A program made the translations under genes and the position numbers. A stretch of DNA of 64,000 bases from contig NZ_QMHN01000008.1 in NCBI RefSeq assembly GCF_003313385.1, positions 142,881 to 206,880 of the forward strand, in the 5' to 3' direction. Each line of letters opens with the position of its first letter. Position 1 is the first letter of the stretch. A model generated the notes under the pieces. That model made no database searches, was not told the origin of the DNA, and was given only the letters and a program-made list of their open reading frames with translations. Origin of the DNA: Pedobacter chitinilyticus. GTDB lineage: Bacteria > Bacteroidota > Bacteroidia > Sphingobacteriales > Sphingobacteriaceae. Shown here one piece after another: positions 26,784 through 35,250 of the stretch.

Positions 26784-26820
26784 AAAGCCCTTAGATTAAA
26801 TGGTCTAAGGGCTTTGGTTT
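26784..26820 (+). terminator. Intrinsic terminator after the glycoside-hydrolase-like gene
   Basis: The stem AAAGCCCTTAGA (26784-26795) pairs with TCTAAGGGCTTT (26804-26815), with an 8-base loop, followed by GGTTT. Confidence 0.85.
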
Positions 26821-27003
26821 GAGAAAGACTACTTTCTCTAATTATTCGTTATCCAATGTAATATTTTGGCGTCATCTACCCTACTAAGCGATACTATTTT
26901 CAATCAAGCTTAAATTGTTTGAATTTTGCAATTATCTGTTTGAGTTGTGCTAACTATAGGGCTACGCATTGCCCCAACTTTGTACTAACAAAAAACAAGA
27001 GCA

Positions 27004-27846
27004 ATGAAAACAAGAAAAACTTGGTTAATTACTGGTGCCTCAAAAGGACTAGGATTAACCTTAGCAAAACAATTATTAGCACGAGGCTATCAAGTAGCAG
27101 CCACTTCCCGCGATATTCAAAGTTTAGAAACTGCCTTGGGAAATGCAACAGCTCAATTTCTTCCTTTAGCCATGGACTTGACTAATGAAACCGATGTTGC
27201 GGCCAACATTCAAAAAGCCATCAAGCATTTTGGCACCATCGATGTAGTGGTGAACAATGCAGGCTATGGGCTAATTGGCGGTTTAGAAGAACTGACTAGT
27301 GATGAAGCAAAAGCAAATTTTGAGGTCAACGTATTTGGCACTTTGAACGTCATCAGAAATGTAATGCCTCACCTTAGGGAGAACAACAATGGCCATATCT
27401 TTAACATTAGTTCCATTGGCGGTTATCATGGTGGTTTTCCAGCCTTTGGCATCTATTGCGCCACTAAATTTGCCGTAAGCGGATTAACAGAATCACTATC
27501 GCACGAGGTGAAACCTTTCGGTATCAATGTCACCTTAGTGCTACCTGGTTATTTCCGTACCAATTTCCTGAGCGAGGGTTCCATAGTTAAACCTAAAACA
27601 GAAATAGCTGCTTACCAAAATGTCAGAGCGGTACAACAAAATCACTTAGAACAAATTAATACCAACCAACCTGGAGATCCAGAAAAAGCAGCAGCCGTAA
27701 TGATTGCGGTAGCTGTGCAGGCAGACCCAGCCTTACATTTATTCCTTGGTGCGGATGCCTATCAATTGGCAAAAGACAAGATAGAGCTGGTACAAAACGA
27801 CCTAGCTACTTTTGAAAGTTTAGCGACTCGAACCTCTTTTGAATAA
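27004..27846 (+). CDS. Short-chain dehydrogenase/reductase
   Basis: A 280-residue classical SDR. The NAD(P)-binding TGASKGLGL loop is at about residues 9-17, NNAGYG near 88, the catalytic Ser in NISSIGG near 138 and the YCATK catalytic Tyr/Lys pair near 155. A PGYFRTNF segment follows. The pattern is of cytosolic oxidoreductases of unknown substrate. It is followed by a hairpin terminator and then an AraC regulator on the same strand. The regulator-plus-oxidoreductase pairing parallels the AraC/alcohol dehydrogenase locus at 10.5-12.7 kb. Confidence 0.93.
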   Translation: MKTRKTWLITGASKGLGLTLAKQLLARGYQVAATSRDIQSLETALGNATAQFLPLAMDLTNETDVAANIQKAIKHFGTIDVVVNNAGYGLIGGLEELTSDEAKANFEVNVFGTLNVIRNVMPHLRENNNGHIFNISSIGGYHGGFPAFGIYCATKFAVSGLTESLSHEVKPFGINVTLVLPGYFRTNFLSEGSIVKPKTEIAAYQNVRAVQQNHLEQINTNQPGDPEKAAAVMIAVAVQADPALHLFLGADAYQLAKDKIELVQNDLATFESLATRTSFE

Positions 27847-27853
27847 TGAACTC

Positions 27854-27893
27854 AAAAGGTCGCTCAGGCATTGCTCTAGAGCGACCTTTTTTT
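27854..27893 (+). terminator. Intrinsic terminator after the SDR gene
   Basis: The stem AAAAGGTCGCTC (27854-27865) pairs with GAGCGACCTTTT (27879-27890), with flanking CTC/GAG extending it and a T tract after it. Confidence 0.9.
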
Positions 27894-27919
27894 GAGCTTA
27901 AAATCAATTGAAAATGTTT

Positions 27920-27927
27920 TAATTTTA
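27920..27927 (+). promoter_or_regulatory. Candidate -7 box before the second AraC gene
   Basis: TAATTTTA (one mismatch to TAnnTTTG) ends 4 bases before the ATG, the same position as the boxes before the AraC gene at 10516 and the alkaline phosphatase. Confidence 0.25.
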
Positions 27928-27931
27928 CAAA

Positions 27932-28831
27932 ATGGAACCGTTAGAAACCCTAGAAGATTTTTATGACCGTAAACTCAACCAAAAACGGGAAGGCCTCAAT
28001 ACGGTCCTTGGGCACTTCAACGTATTCCGTCTAGAAGACTGCAATGCCCCTGGAAAACCACCCGTACAGTATACCCGCAGAGACTTCTATAAAATCTCTT
28101 TCATGCGTGGTCGCCACCTTTACCATTATGGCGATAAAACGCTGGAAGTAGATGGCACTACCCTATTGTTCTTCAATCCGCAGGTGCCATACACCTTTGA
28201 ACCGTTAACCGAAGATGTGACTGGCTATTTCTGTATTTTTAAGGATGCTTTCTTTGCCGAACACCTCCGCGGAAGTCTAAAAGACTTGCCGATGTATGCC
28301 GTCAACGGTAAACCAGCTTACGTACTTGACCAACAACAGGAAAAGAATTTTAGTCAAATCTTCGAAAAGATGCTGGATGAAATCAATTCTGACTATGCAT
28401 TTAAATTCGACCTCATCCGTAACTATATCATGGAAATGATCCATGGTGCGCTCAAATTACAACCTACAGAAAACCTTTACCAACATACGGATGCCAATGC
28501 TAGGATCACCGCCGTATTTAACGAACTCCTAGAGAGACAGTTCCCCATCGAGACTCGCTCCCAACAGTTCAGCTTACGATCGGCCAAAGACTTTGCTGAA
28601 AAACTGAACATCCATCCCAACCACCTCAACCGAGCTGTTAAAACAACTACGGGAAAGACCACAACCCTTCACATTGCCCAGCGCTTGGTGACAGAAGCCA
28701 TTGCCCTTTTGAAACATACAGATTGGAATATTTCTGAAATCAGCTATACCCTAGGCTTTGAACAACCCGCCCACTTTTCTAACTTCTTTAAAAAACAGAC
28801 CAAGATAGCCCCACGGGCTTACAGAAATTGA
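27932..28831 (+). CDS. AraC-family transcriptional regulator
   Basis: A 299-residue paralogue of the regulator at 10516-11394. The N-terminal sensing half shows YTRRDFYKISFMRGRHLYHY and LFFNPQVPYTFE (about 45-95). The C-terminal double helix-turn-helix (about 195-298) ends with WNISEISYTLGFEQPAHFSN and FFKKQTKIAP. It probably acts on the preceding SDR gene, although a terminator separates them and the order is reversed relative to the paralogous locus. The effector is unknown. Confidence 0.93.
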   Translation: MEPLETLEDFYDRKLNQKREGLNTVLGHFNVFRLEDCNAPGKPPVQYTRRDFYKISFMRGRHLYHYGDKTLEVDGTTLLFFNPQVPYTFEPLTEDVTGYFCIFKDAFFAEHLRGSLKDLPMYAVNGKPAYVLDQQQEKNFSQIFEKMLDEINSDYAFKFDLIRNYIMEMIHGALKLQPTENLYQHTDANARITAVFNELLERQFPIETRSQQFSLRSAKDFAEKLNIHPNHLNRAVKTTTGKTTTLHIAQRLVTEAIALLKHTDWNISEISYTLGFEQPAHFSNFFKKQTKIAPRAYRN

Positions 28832-29646
28832 TTGTGATATTTGATATAAGTAAAACTAATAAAGTTTAAAAAATTGAGAATTCAAAAAGATGACTTCCAA
28901 AGGAAGGTTTTGAGTTTCCTTAAATGATTTTTCAAGAAAAATTTGCTGCACTTATATATTAAAATTTTAACACGCTAATTTTTTCCAAAATACATCATAA
29001 TCTATTCGGGGATGATCGATACGAATATTTTTTCTAATCATATATACTCCAATATGGAGTAACCGAAAAATTCCTTAAAAATATTTCAAATTTTATTTAT
29101 GCAATCGATTGCAATTTTAAAATATTTACTTAACTTTAGTCTATAGATGTTAGATTTTGATCCGTTAAAATCACCAACTATTCACCTACCAACAATTAAA
29201 ATCAAGTAGTTGAATAGCTTTTTACAGATGAAATTTTAATACAAATATTACGTGAACAATCGCGTAGATTAATAACCAAACATACACCTATGATAAAAGT
29301 AAGCTTAACATTAATGGGCTTTGCCATTCCTATAAATGGCAACTATCCTCTACAAAGAAATCTCCTTAACAAACTAGCATTTACGCAATTTTATTCGCCC
29401 CTGCGATATCAATTACCAATTGATAACTAATCGACATCTATAGGCAACTGTCAGTTTTTTCAATTGCGATATCACCAAAGAAGTTGCGTTAAGGAAAGCT
29501 TTTCGAAACCAATCGTTTTATTTTTCATACTGGTAGCATACTATGGCTGTTAATTTAATGGTGCTATAAGTTTTAACCGAATAATATTTAACGAAGAGAG
29601 TGCAAAGAATTTAATCAAATCAGATACAAACCTTAAATCAAAAATT
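28832..29646 (+). promoter_or_regulatory. Long regulatory region upstream of susC
   Basis: This 815-base AT-rich gap holds no convincing gene; a 43-codon frame near 29290 lacks any recognisable feature. It contains the LacI-type operator at 29100-29113. A possible promoter overlaps it: TTG at 29109-29111, 19-base spacer, TAACTTTA at 29131-29138. If used, that gives a leader of about 500 bases before susC, unusual in length; a second promoter nearer the gene is possible. Confidence 0.5.
29100..29113. promoter_or_regulatory. LacI-type operator, susC copy
   Basis: The perfect 14-base palindrome TGCAATCGATTGCA has the central CG and symmetry typical of LacI-family sites. The identical core is at 49586-49599, and a one-mismatch version is at 42645-42658. 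All three lie before xylose/xylan genes, and the LacI regulator is in the same locus. Confidence 0.85.
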
Positions 29647-32600
29647 ATGAAAAACACCAACATGAGTTCAGAGGACTTAACATCTCATGTGAAGTCCGCA
29701 CTGCTCATACTTTTTATTTTTCTAAGCAGTTTGGCAAACGCCAAATCCATGGAAATGAAATCGTATGAGTCAGAACCAAATGATGCTATTTTCAAGAATG
29801 CATCAACACTTAATTTTTTTCAACAGACAAAAGTGGTCAAGGGTACAGTTAAGGATGAAAATGGGCAACCATTGGTTGGCGTAAATATCACTGTAAAAAA
29901 CAAGAGCCTTGGAACTACTACCGACACTGCAGGTAACTTCAGCATCAATATACAAAGCAACCAAGAGACACTTGTGTTTACACTGATAGGATACGCTACT
30001 AAGGAATTACTGGCTCGAGGTGGCACAACCCTTAGCATTACAATGACAGAGCAGGAAAATTCATTGAGTAGCATTGTTGTAATTGGGTATGGAACTGCCC
30101 TCAAAAGAGATATTACAGGTGCAATTACAAAGGTTAGCGGCAAAACAGTATCAGAAACGCCGGCCGTTAATATTGCTAATGCTTTGCAAGGTCGCGTAGC
30201 CGGCTTACAAGTCACCAGCAATGGAAGCCCTGGTGCATCTCCCATCGTTAGAATCAGGGGTATCAGCTCCATTTCATTTGCTTCGGATCCTTTATATGTA
30301 GTCGATGGATTTCCTACAGGAGACTTATCCGCTATAGACACCCGGGATATTGAATCGGTGGATGTTTTAAAAGATGCCGCAGCCGCAGCCATTTATGGTT
30401 CGAGGGCAACCAATGGGGTAATTATGATTACAACAAAAAGAGGGCACTCAGGTGAGCGTATAGGCGTATCATTAGATTCGTACGTGGGTTTTCAAGCAGT
30501 AACAAAAAGACTGGATTTACTTGATACCGAAGGCATTAAAAAATATGCCTTAGCTTACCGTGGCAACCTGCCTGGAAGATTATTGCCACCTGAAGTAGAC
30601 AAACCTATTTACGCTGGTGCAACGCAGACTTATGGCCAAACCAATACCGACTGGCAGGATGCATACTTTAGAAAAGGAATGATTACCCAGCATAATATAG
30701 CGCTGAATGGAGGAAATGACGTTTCACATTTTTATACATCAGCAGGATATATGGACCAACGCGGTACCTCACCCGCAGTAGGCTATAAACGATACAATTT
30801 CAGGTTAAATTCTGAGCACAATATTGGTAGACGATTTACATTTGGCCAAAACTTGTATACCGCTTTTACCAATCAGCAATATGATAATAACGAAACCGGA
30901 TCAAGAACCAATCTGGTAAATGTAATCAGAAACTTTCCATTTATGCCGATATATGACCCTACTTCTATTGGTGGCTACCGTGGTGTAAATAGCGTGTTAG
31001 ATGGTGGCGATCCGACCAATCCGGTAGAAGATGCTGAACTCAAAAACCCAGGTACACGTAGTGGCACAAAAATTCTGGGCAATGCCTATCTTGAAGTAAA
31101 ATTGCTGGAGTCACTAAAATTCAGGTCTACATTCGGAGTAGACTATGCTAACCAACTTGATTACCGTTTTTCTCCAATATTTAACAATAATGGTACAATT
31201 GCCGGATCAAATGCTATTGTAGCGACCATTACTAACAACAGATCTATTTCTTCTGTACTTCTATATACACAGCAATTGACATTTGATAAATATTTTGGTC
31301 AACACCATATTAATGCAACTGCAGTAGTAGAGCAGCAAAATCAGAAAATAAGAACAGAAAACGGAAGCGGTCAGCAACCTTCCAATGATTTAAAGACACT
31401 AAATAATGCAAGTAACATTGCCCTCCAAACGCTTTATGGTGAGAATTTCTTGTTCTCTGCCTTGGGCCGTATCAATTATAATTTTGGAAGTAAATACCTG
31501 TTTAGTGCGGCCATTCGCCGTGATGGATTATCTGTTTGGGCACCGGGAAAAAAATGGGCCACTTTCCCTTCTGCATCAATAGGTTGGAGAATAGATCAGG
31601 AAGAATTTATGAAATCTCAAAAATTCATATCTGAACTAAAAGTACGGGCTGGTTATGGCATTACAGGGTTAAATGGTACTGTATTAGGTAATACACCATG
31701 GCTCGTGTCAGTAAATGCAAACAGTTCGCTCTATCCTTTTGGTAATAATGCCAATGCAGGATCCGGATCATCAATTCAACGACTGGGCAATACAGACCTG
31801 GAATGGGAAAAAACCAAACAACTCAATATTGGATTAGATCTTGGCATATTGAAGAATGACCTTACCTTATCGGTAGATTATTTTAAACGCAAAACAGATA
31901 ACCTGATTCTGAACGTGCCGCTTCCGCCATCAGTAGGATATCTGAACAGCAATGTATTGCAAAACGTTGGAGCCATGGATAACAGTGGTTTAGAAATGCA
32001 GTTGGGTTATATCCAAAGAACAGGAGCATTTAAATGGAATGCCAGCGTAAATGTATCCATTATAACCAACAAAGTAACGCGTATGGCGACAGGAGTAGCA
32101 AATATCGAGGCTGGTGGCGATGCCGATTTCGGTGCTGAAAACATAACCAGAACCGAAGTAGGACAAGCAATACAGTCTTTTTATGGGTATGTAACCGAGG
32201 GATTATTTCAAAATGCAGCTGATGTAGCCAGCCATGCCAAGCAAAGAGACGGAACTGCGCCTGGCGACATTAAATTTGCCGATTTAAATCAGGATGGAGT
32301 TATTGATAGCCAGGACCGCACATTTTTGGGTAGCTTTTTACCAAAATTCTCTTACGGCATAAATCTTGGCGCCAGCTATAAGAATTTTGATCTATCTCTA
32401 TTCTTCCAGGGTGTTCAAGGTAATAAAATCTTTAATGCTTCAAGAGTAATTACAGAAGGTATGGTTCGTTTCTTCAACGCTGGTACTCAGGTACTAAACG
32501 CCTGGACACCAACTAACACCAATACAAATATTCCGAGAGCTGCATCGGGTGATCCGAATCAAAATTCAAGACCATCCGATCGATTTATAGAAGACGGATC

Positions 32601-32853
32601 TTTCTTACGATTAAAAAATATAATATTAGCTTATAACCTACCTCAAAGTGCATTACCCGCTTTTGTTAAAAATACAGTAAGAAATATACGTTTATACGTT
32701 TCATCTCAAAACCTGTTTACAATTACCAAATACACAGGTTATGATCCTGAGGTAGGAAACCGCACACCGGGGTCTTCATTAACCAATGGGATTGATTTTG
32801 CTGTATATCCGCAGCCTAAATCCTTCCAGTTTGGTTTACAGGCTAATTTTTAA
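29647..32853 (+). CDS. SusC/RagA-type TonB-dependent outer-membrane transporter
   Basis: A 1068-residue oligosaccharide importer. A signal peptide (about 15-33, ALLILFIFLSSLANA) is followed by a carboxypeptidase-regulatory-like domain (about 62-120, VVKGTVKDENGQPLVGVNI), the SusC-typical SIVVIGYGTALKRDITGAI, a plug (about 140-250, DPLYVVDGFP and IYGSRATNGVIMITTKRG) and the beta-barrel ending FGLQANF. With the SusD protein directly downstream it forms the binding and import complex of the xylan locus. Expression is probably repressed by the LacI regulator through the operator at 29100. Confidence 0.96.
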   Translation: MKNTNMSSEDLTSHVKSALLILFIFLSSLANAKSMEMKSYESEPNDAIFKNASTLNFFQQTKVVKGTVKDENGQPLVGVNITVKNKSLGTTTDTAGNFSINIQSNQETLVFTLIGYATKELLARGGTTLSITMTEQENSLSSIVVIGYGTALKRDITGAITKVSGKTVSETPAVNIANALQGRVAGLQVTSNGSPGASPIVRIRGISSISFASDPLYVVDGFPTGDLSAIDTRDIESVDVLKDAAAAAIYGSRATNGVIMITTKRGHSGERIGVSLDSYVGFQAVTKRLDLLDTEGIKKYALAYRGNLPGRLLPPEVDKPIYAGATQTYGQTNTDWQDAYFRKGMITQHNIALNGGNDVSHFYTSAGYMDQRGTSPAVGYKRYNFRLNSEHNIGRRFTFGQNLYTAFTNQQYDNNETGSRTNLVNVIRNFPFMPIYDPTSIGGYRGVNSVLDGGDPTNPVEDAELKNPGTRSGTKILGNAYLEVKLLESLKFRSTFGVDYANQLDYRFSPIFNNNGTIAGSNAIVATITNNRSISSVLLYTQQLTFDKYFGQHHINATAVVEQQNQKIRTENGSGQQPSNDLKTLNNASNIALQTLYGENFLFSALGRINYNFGSKYLFSAAIRRDGLSVWAPGKKWATFPSASIGWRIDQEEFMKSQKFISELKVRAGYGITGLNGTVLGNTPWLVSVNANSSLYPFGNNANAGSGSSIQRLGNTDLEWEKTKQLNIGLDLGILKNDLTLSVDYFKRKTDNLILNVPLPPSVGYLNSNVLQNVGAMDNSGLEMQLGYIQRTGAFKWNASVNVSIITNKVTRMATGVANIEAGGDADFGAENITRTEVGQAIQSFYGYVTEGLFQNAADVASHAKQRDGTAPGDIKFADLNQDGVIDSQDRTFLGSFLPKFSYGINLGASYKNFDLSLFFQGVQGNKIFNASRVITEGMVRFFNAGTQVLNAWTPTNTNTNIPRAASGDPNQNSRPSDRFIEDGSFLRLKNIILAYNLPQSALPAFVKNTVRNIRLYVSSQNLFTITKYTGYDPEVGNRTPGSSLTNGIDFAVYPQPKSFQFGLQANF

Positions 32854-32890
32854 TCATATTCAATGCAGAAAAAAATTAAATCATATCATT

Positions 32891-34420
32891 ATGAAACGAA
32901 ATAAAAGTAAAATATTGATTGCAGGTATCCTTTGCCTGGCAGTATATACATCGTGTAAAAAACAATTAAACGTATTAGATATAAACAGTCCAACCACAAC
33001 AAACTATTTTAAAACGGCTTCGGAGCTACAAAATGGCGTGAATGCAGCCTATTCTACGCTTCGGTCTGCCAGTCTTGCTGCAAGAGAATGGTACTTTTTG
33101 CATGATATGCGTGGCGGAGAAACTGCTTCAGGCGGTCCGCAACTGGAAGCTCCCAGGGCCGAACTATTACAACAGACCAACGGAGCACCTTCCAACTTTG
33201 TGATAACTATGGCCTGGAATGGTTATTATCAAATTATCAACAGGACCAATATGGTTATTAGCAGAGGCCCATCAATAACAGACAATATTGCGCTAAGAGA
33301 TCAGGTTGTAAATGAAGCAAAATTTTTAAGAGCATGGGCTTATTTCGAACTGGTAACGCAATGGGGAGAAGTTCCCTTATATACAGCTCCAGTTGTATCG
33401 GCAACAGATTATAAAGGCAAAAGCCCGGTTGCCGAAATTTACGGCCTTATTATCGCAGATCTTACTTCGGCTGCTGCCGGGTTGCCTGCAACAGCATCAG
33501 AACTGGGACGTGCAACAAGCGGTGCAGCCAACACCTTACTTGGAAAAGTACTCATCCAAAAGGGTAACGAGTATGATGCGGCTAAAACTGCCCTTTTAAA
33601 AGTATATGGCAAATACACGCTGGTTGATAATTATTCCGATAATTTTGATGGTGATGTGATGGTAAACGGACAAAAAGTAACAGATGGTCACGAATTTAAC
33701 AGTGAGTCGATTTTTGAGATCCCGTTTATGGATAAGGGTGACAATAACTTTAACTGGGGATATAATGGAGAGGGTGTTGCAAGTGGCATAAGTACCATCC
33801 GCAACCAGGAATTTGGTATTGTATGGGGCAATATAGTGCCATCTAAACTTTATCTGGAAGAATTTGAGGCGAATGATCCCCGTTATAAGTTTTCGGTATA
33901 TGAAGAAGGAGATATGATGCTTACTTATGGTGGAACAAGGCCAGGTACTCCGTTCACAGCCGACAACATGAATGTAGCCACCAGTACAAGAAACGGGGTT
34001 ACCAAAAAACGTATATTTAAAAAGTATGTAATACTCGACTGGGATAATTCTGGCTATCATCCTGGAGGTATTAACCAGCGTGTACTACGTTATGCAGAGG
34101 TATTGCTTTTACTGGCAGAATGTGAAATCGAGTTGCCTAACGGAAGCCTATCATTGGCAAAAAAATACATAGATGAAGTTCGTTCGCGCAAAAGTGTAAA
34201 CATGCCTGGAGTTTCCTTCTCTTCAAAAAATCAGGCCATAAGGGCACTGATGCATGAACGAATGGTTGAGTTGGGCATTGAAGAAGTAAACAACATAGAC
34301 ATGCTCAGGTGGAGAGCCAGAGGATACTACCCATCTATAATGGCAGATCCAAGAGCTGGGCAACAGAATCTGCTACCAATACCTTCTTCAGAGACAAGTA
34401 CTAATCCCATGATTAAATAA
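32891..34420 (+). CDS. SusD/RagB-type surface glycan-binding lipoprotein
   Basis: The 509 residues run from the ATG at 32891; the frame is open further upstream into susC, but the ATG here gives the lipoprotein signal MKRNKSKILIAGILCLAVY then TSC (Cys22). It has the SusD N-terminal helical domain (FLRAWAYFELVTQWGEVPL near residue 140) and the C-terminal RagB region (ALMHERMVELGIEEVNNIDM). It forms the lid of the SusC transporter and binds the oligosaccharide at the surface. The gap to susC is 37 bases, so they are co-transcribed. Confidence 0.95.
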   Translation: MKRNKSKILIAGILCLAVYTSCKKQLNVLDINSPTTTNYFKTASELQNGVNAAYSTLRSASLAAREWYFLHDMRGGETASGGPQLEAPRAELLQQTNGAPSNFVITMAWNGYYQIINRTNMVISRGPSITDNIALRDQVVNEAKFLRAWAYFELVTQWGEVPLYTAPVVSATDYKGKSPVAEIYGLIIADLTSAAAGLPATASELGRATSGAANTLLGKVLIQKGNEYDAAKTALLKVYGKYTLVDNYSDNFDGDVMVNGQKVTDGHEFNSESIFEIPFMDKGDNNFNWGYNGEGVASGISTIRNQEFGIVWGNIVPSKLYLEEFEANDPRYKFSVYEEGDMMLTYGGTRPGTPFTADNMNVATSTRNGVTKKRIFKKYVILDWDNSGYHPGGINQRVLRYAEVLLLLAECEIELPNGSLSLAKKYIDEVRSRKSVNMPGVSFSSKNQAIRALMHERMVELGIEEVNNIDMLRWRARGYYPSIMADPRAGQQNLLPIPSSETSTNPMIK

Positions 34421-34583
34421 ATGGTTTATTACATGGGCAACATTTGTCGAGTGTAACGCAATAAAGCATACAGCAAAAACGGTTATAGACTGTCTTTATT
34501 GGCTAAGGTTTTTCTGTGACGGAAACACGCGAATGAATGTAGCGATACGGGAGCTGAAACCCCAAAAATGGTTAACAAGGTCG

Positions 34584-34634
34584 TATCCCTCAACTATGCA
34601 ACTCTACGAACTGCATTTTTATAGTTGAGGGATA
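34584..34634. repeat. 14-base-pair hairpin between susD and the susC remnant
   Basis: TATCCCTCAACTAT (34584-34597) and its exact complement ATAGTTGAGGGATA (34621-34634) enclose a 23-base loop. It might terminate the susCD transcript, but it lacks a T tract. The surrounding 34421-34663 has no gene. Confidence 0.7.
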
Positions 34635-34663
34635 TTGATAGATATTAAAATTTATCAAATTGT

Positions 34664-35216
34664 ATGAACAAAACTTTTCTTTACTGGCTGCTTGCCAACT
34701 GCTTTTGATGAATGATGATACCTGTGGCACATGCCCAGCAAAAAAGTGTTATTAAAGGGACTATAACGGATTCCTACATCAACCGCTTTCAAACGCATCT
34801 ATTTCAATTAAAGGTACCCTGACGAAACAAGATGGAAAGTTTTAGTACTGAAACATCTGCCAGCAGGAATACTGATCGTTTCTTATGCAGGGTTTGAAAC
34901 AAAAGAAATTCCATTTTCCAGGAATGCCGAATTGCTTATTCAGCTTCTGCCCAAACAAACGGTCACTTCAGATGAGGTAGTTGTTATCGGCTACGGAACT
35001 GCCCGAAAAAAAGATGTGACAGGAGCCGTCTCCAATTTGTCTGCAAAGGATTTTAATACTGGCACTATAAGTAATCCCATGCAACAATTGGCAGGAAAAG
35101 TTTCTGGATTAACCGTTACACAGCCTACTGGGAACCCCAATCAAAACGTCACTATACGCTTACGGGGGCAAACCTCGCTCACTGGTAACCAATCTCCGAG
35201 ATATTTTTTCCAGTAG
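34664..35216 (+). pseudogene. Decayed N-terminus of a second SusC-type receptor
   Basis: Remnants in order: a start-like MNKTFLYWLLANCF then a stop; an out-of-frame VIKGTI-type beta-sandwich start; then an open stretch with LPAGILIVSYAGFETKEI and DEVVVIGYGTARKKDVTGAV, and the plug beginning IRLRGQTSLTGNQSP. Similarity stops there and a stop codon follows (35214-35216). A functional SusC would continue with YVVDG and about 800 more residues. Several frameshifts and a large 3' deletion therefore removed most of a SusC gene, and probably its SusD partner, up to the GH43 gene at 35251. Confidence 0.85.
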
Positions 35217-35250
35217 TTCTGCTGAACAGAATTTAATTAAAAGAGACTTT

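Noticed and set aside
29290..29430. 43-codon plus-strand frame in the susC leader
   Set aside because: No signal, domain or promoter context; likely chance, though a leader peptide cannot be excluded.
32786..32890. Upstream extension of SusD
   Set aside because: It overlaps the susC 3' end, and the lipoprotein signal begins exactly at the ATG at 32891.
34584..34634. Hairpin considered as insertion-sequence ends
   Set aside because: Arms are only 23 bases apart with no transposase or target duplication in view.
34932..35216. Short frame considered as an independent TonB plug-domain gene
   Set aside because: The SusC similarity continues upstream in the same frame without a proper start and breaks off abruptly downstream, so it is a gene remnant.
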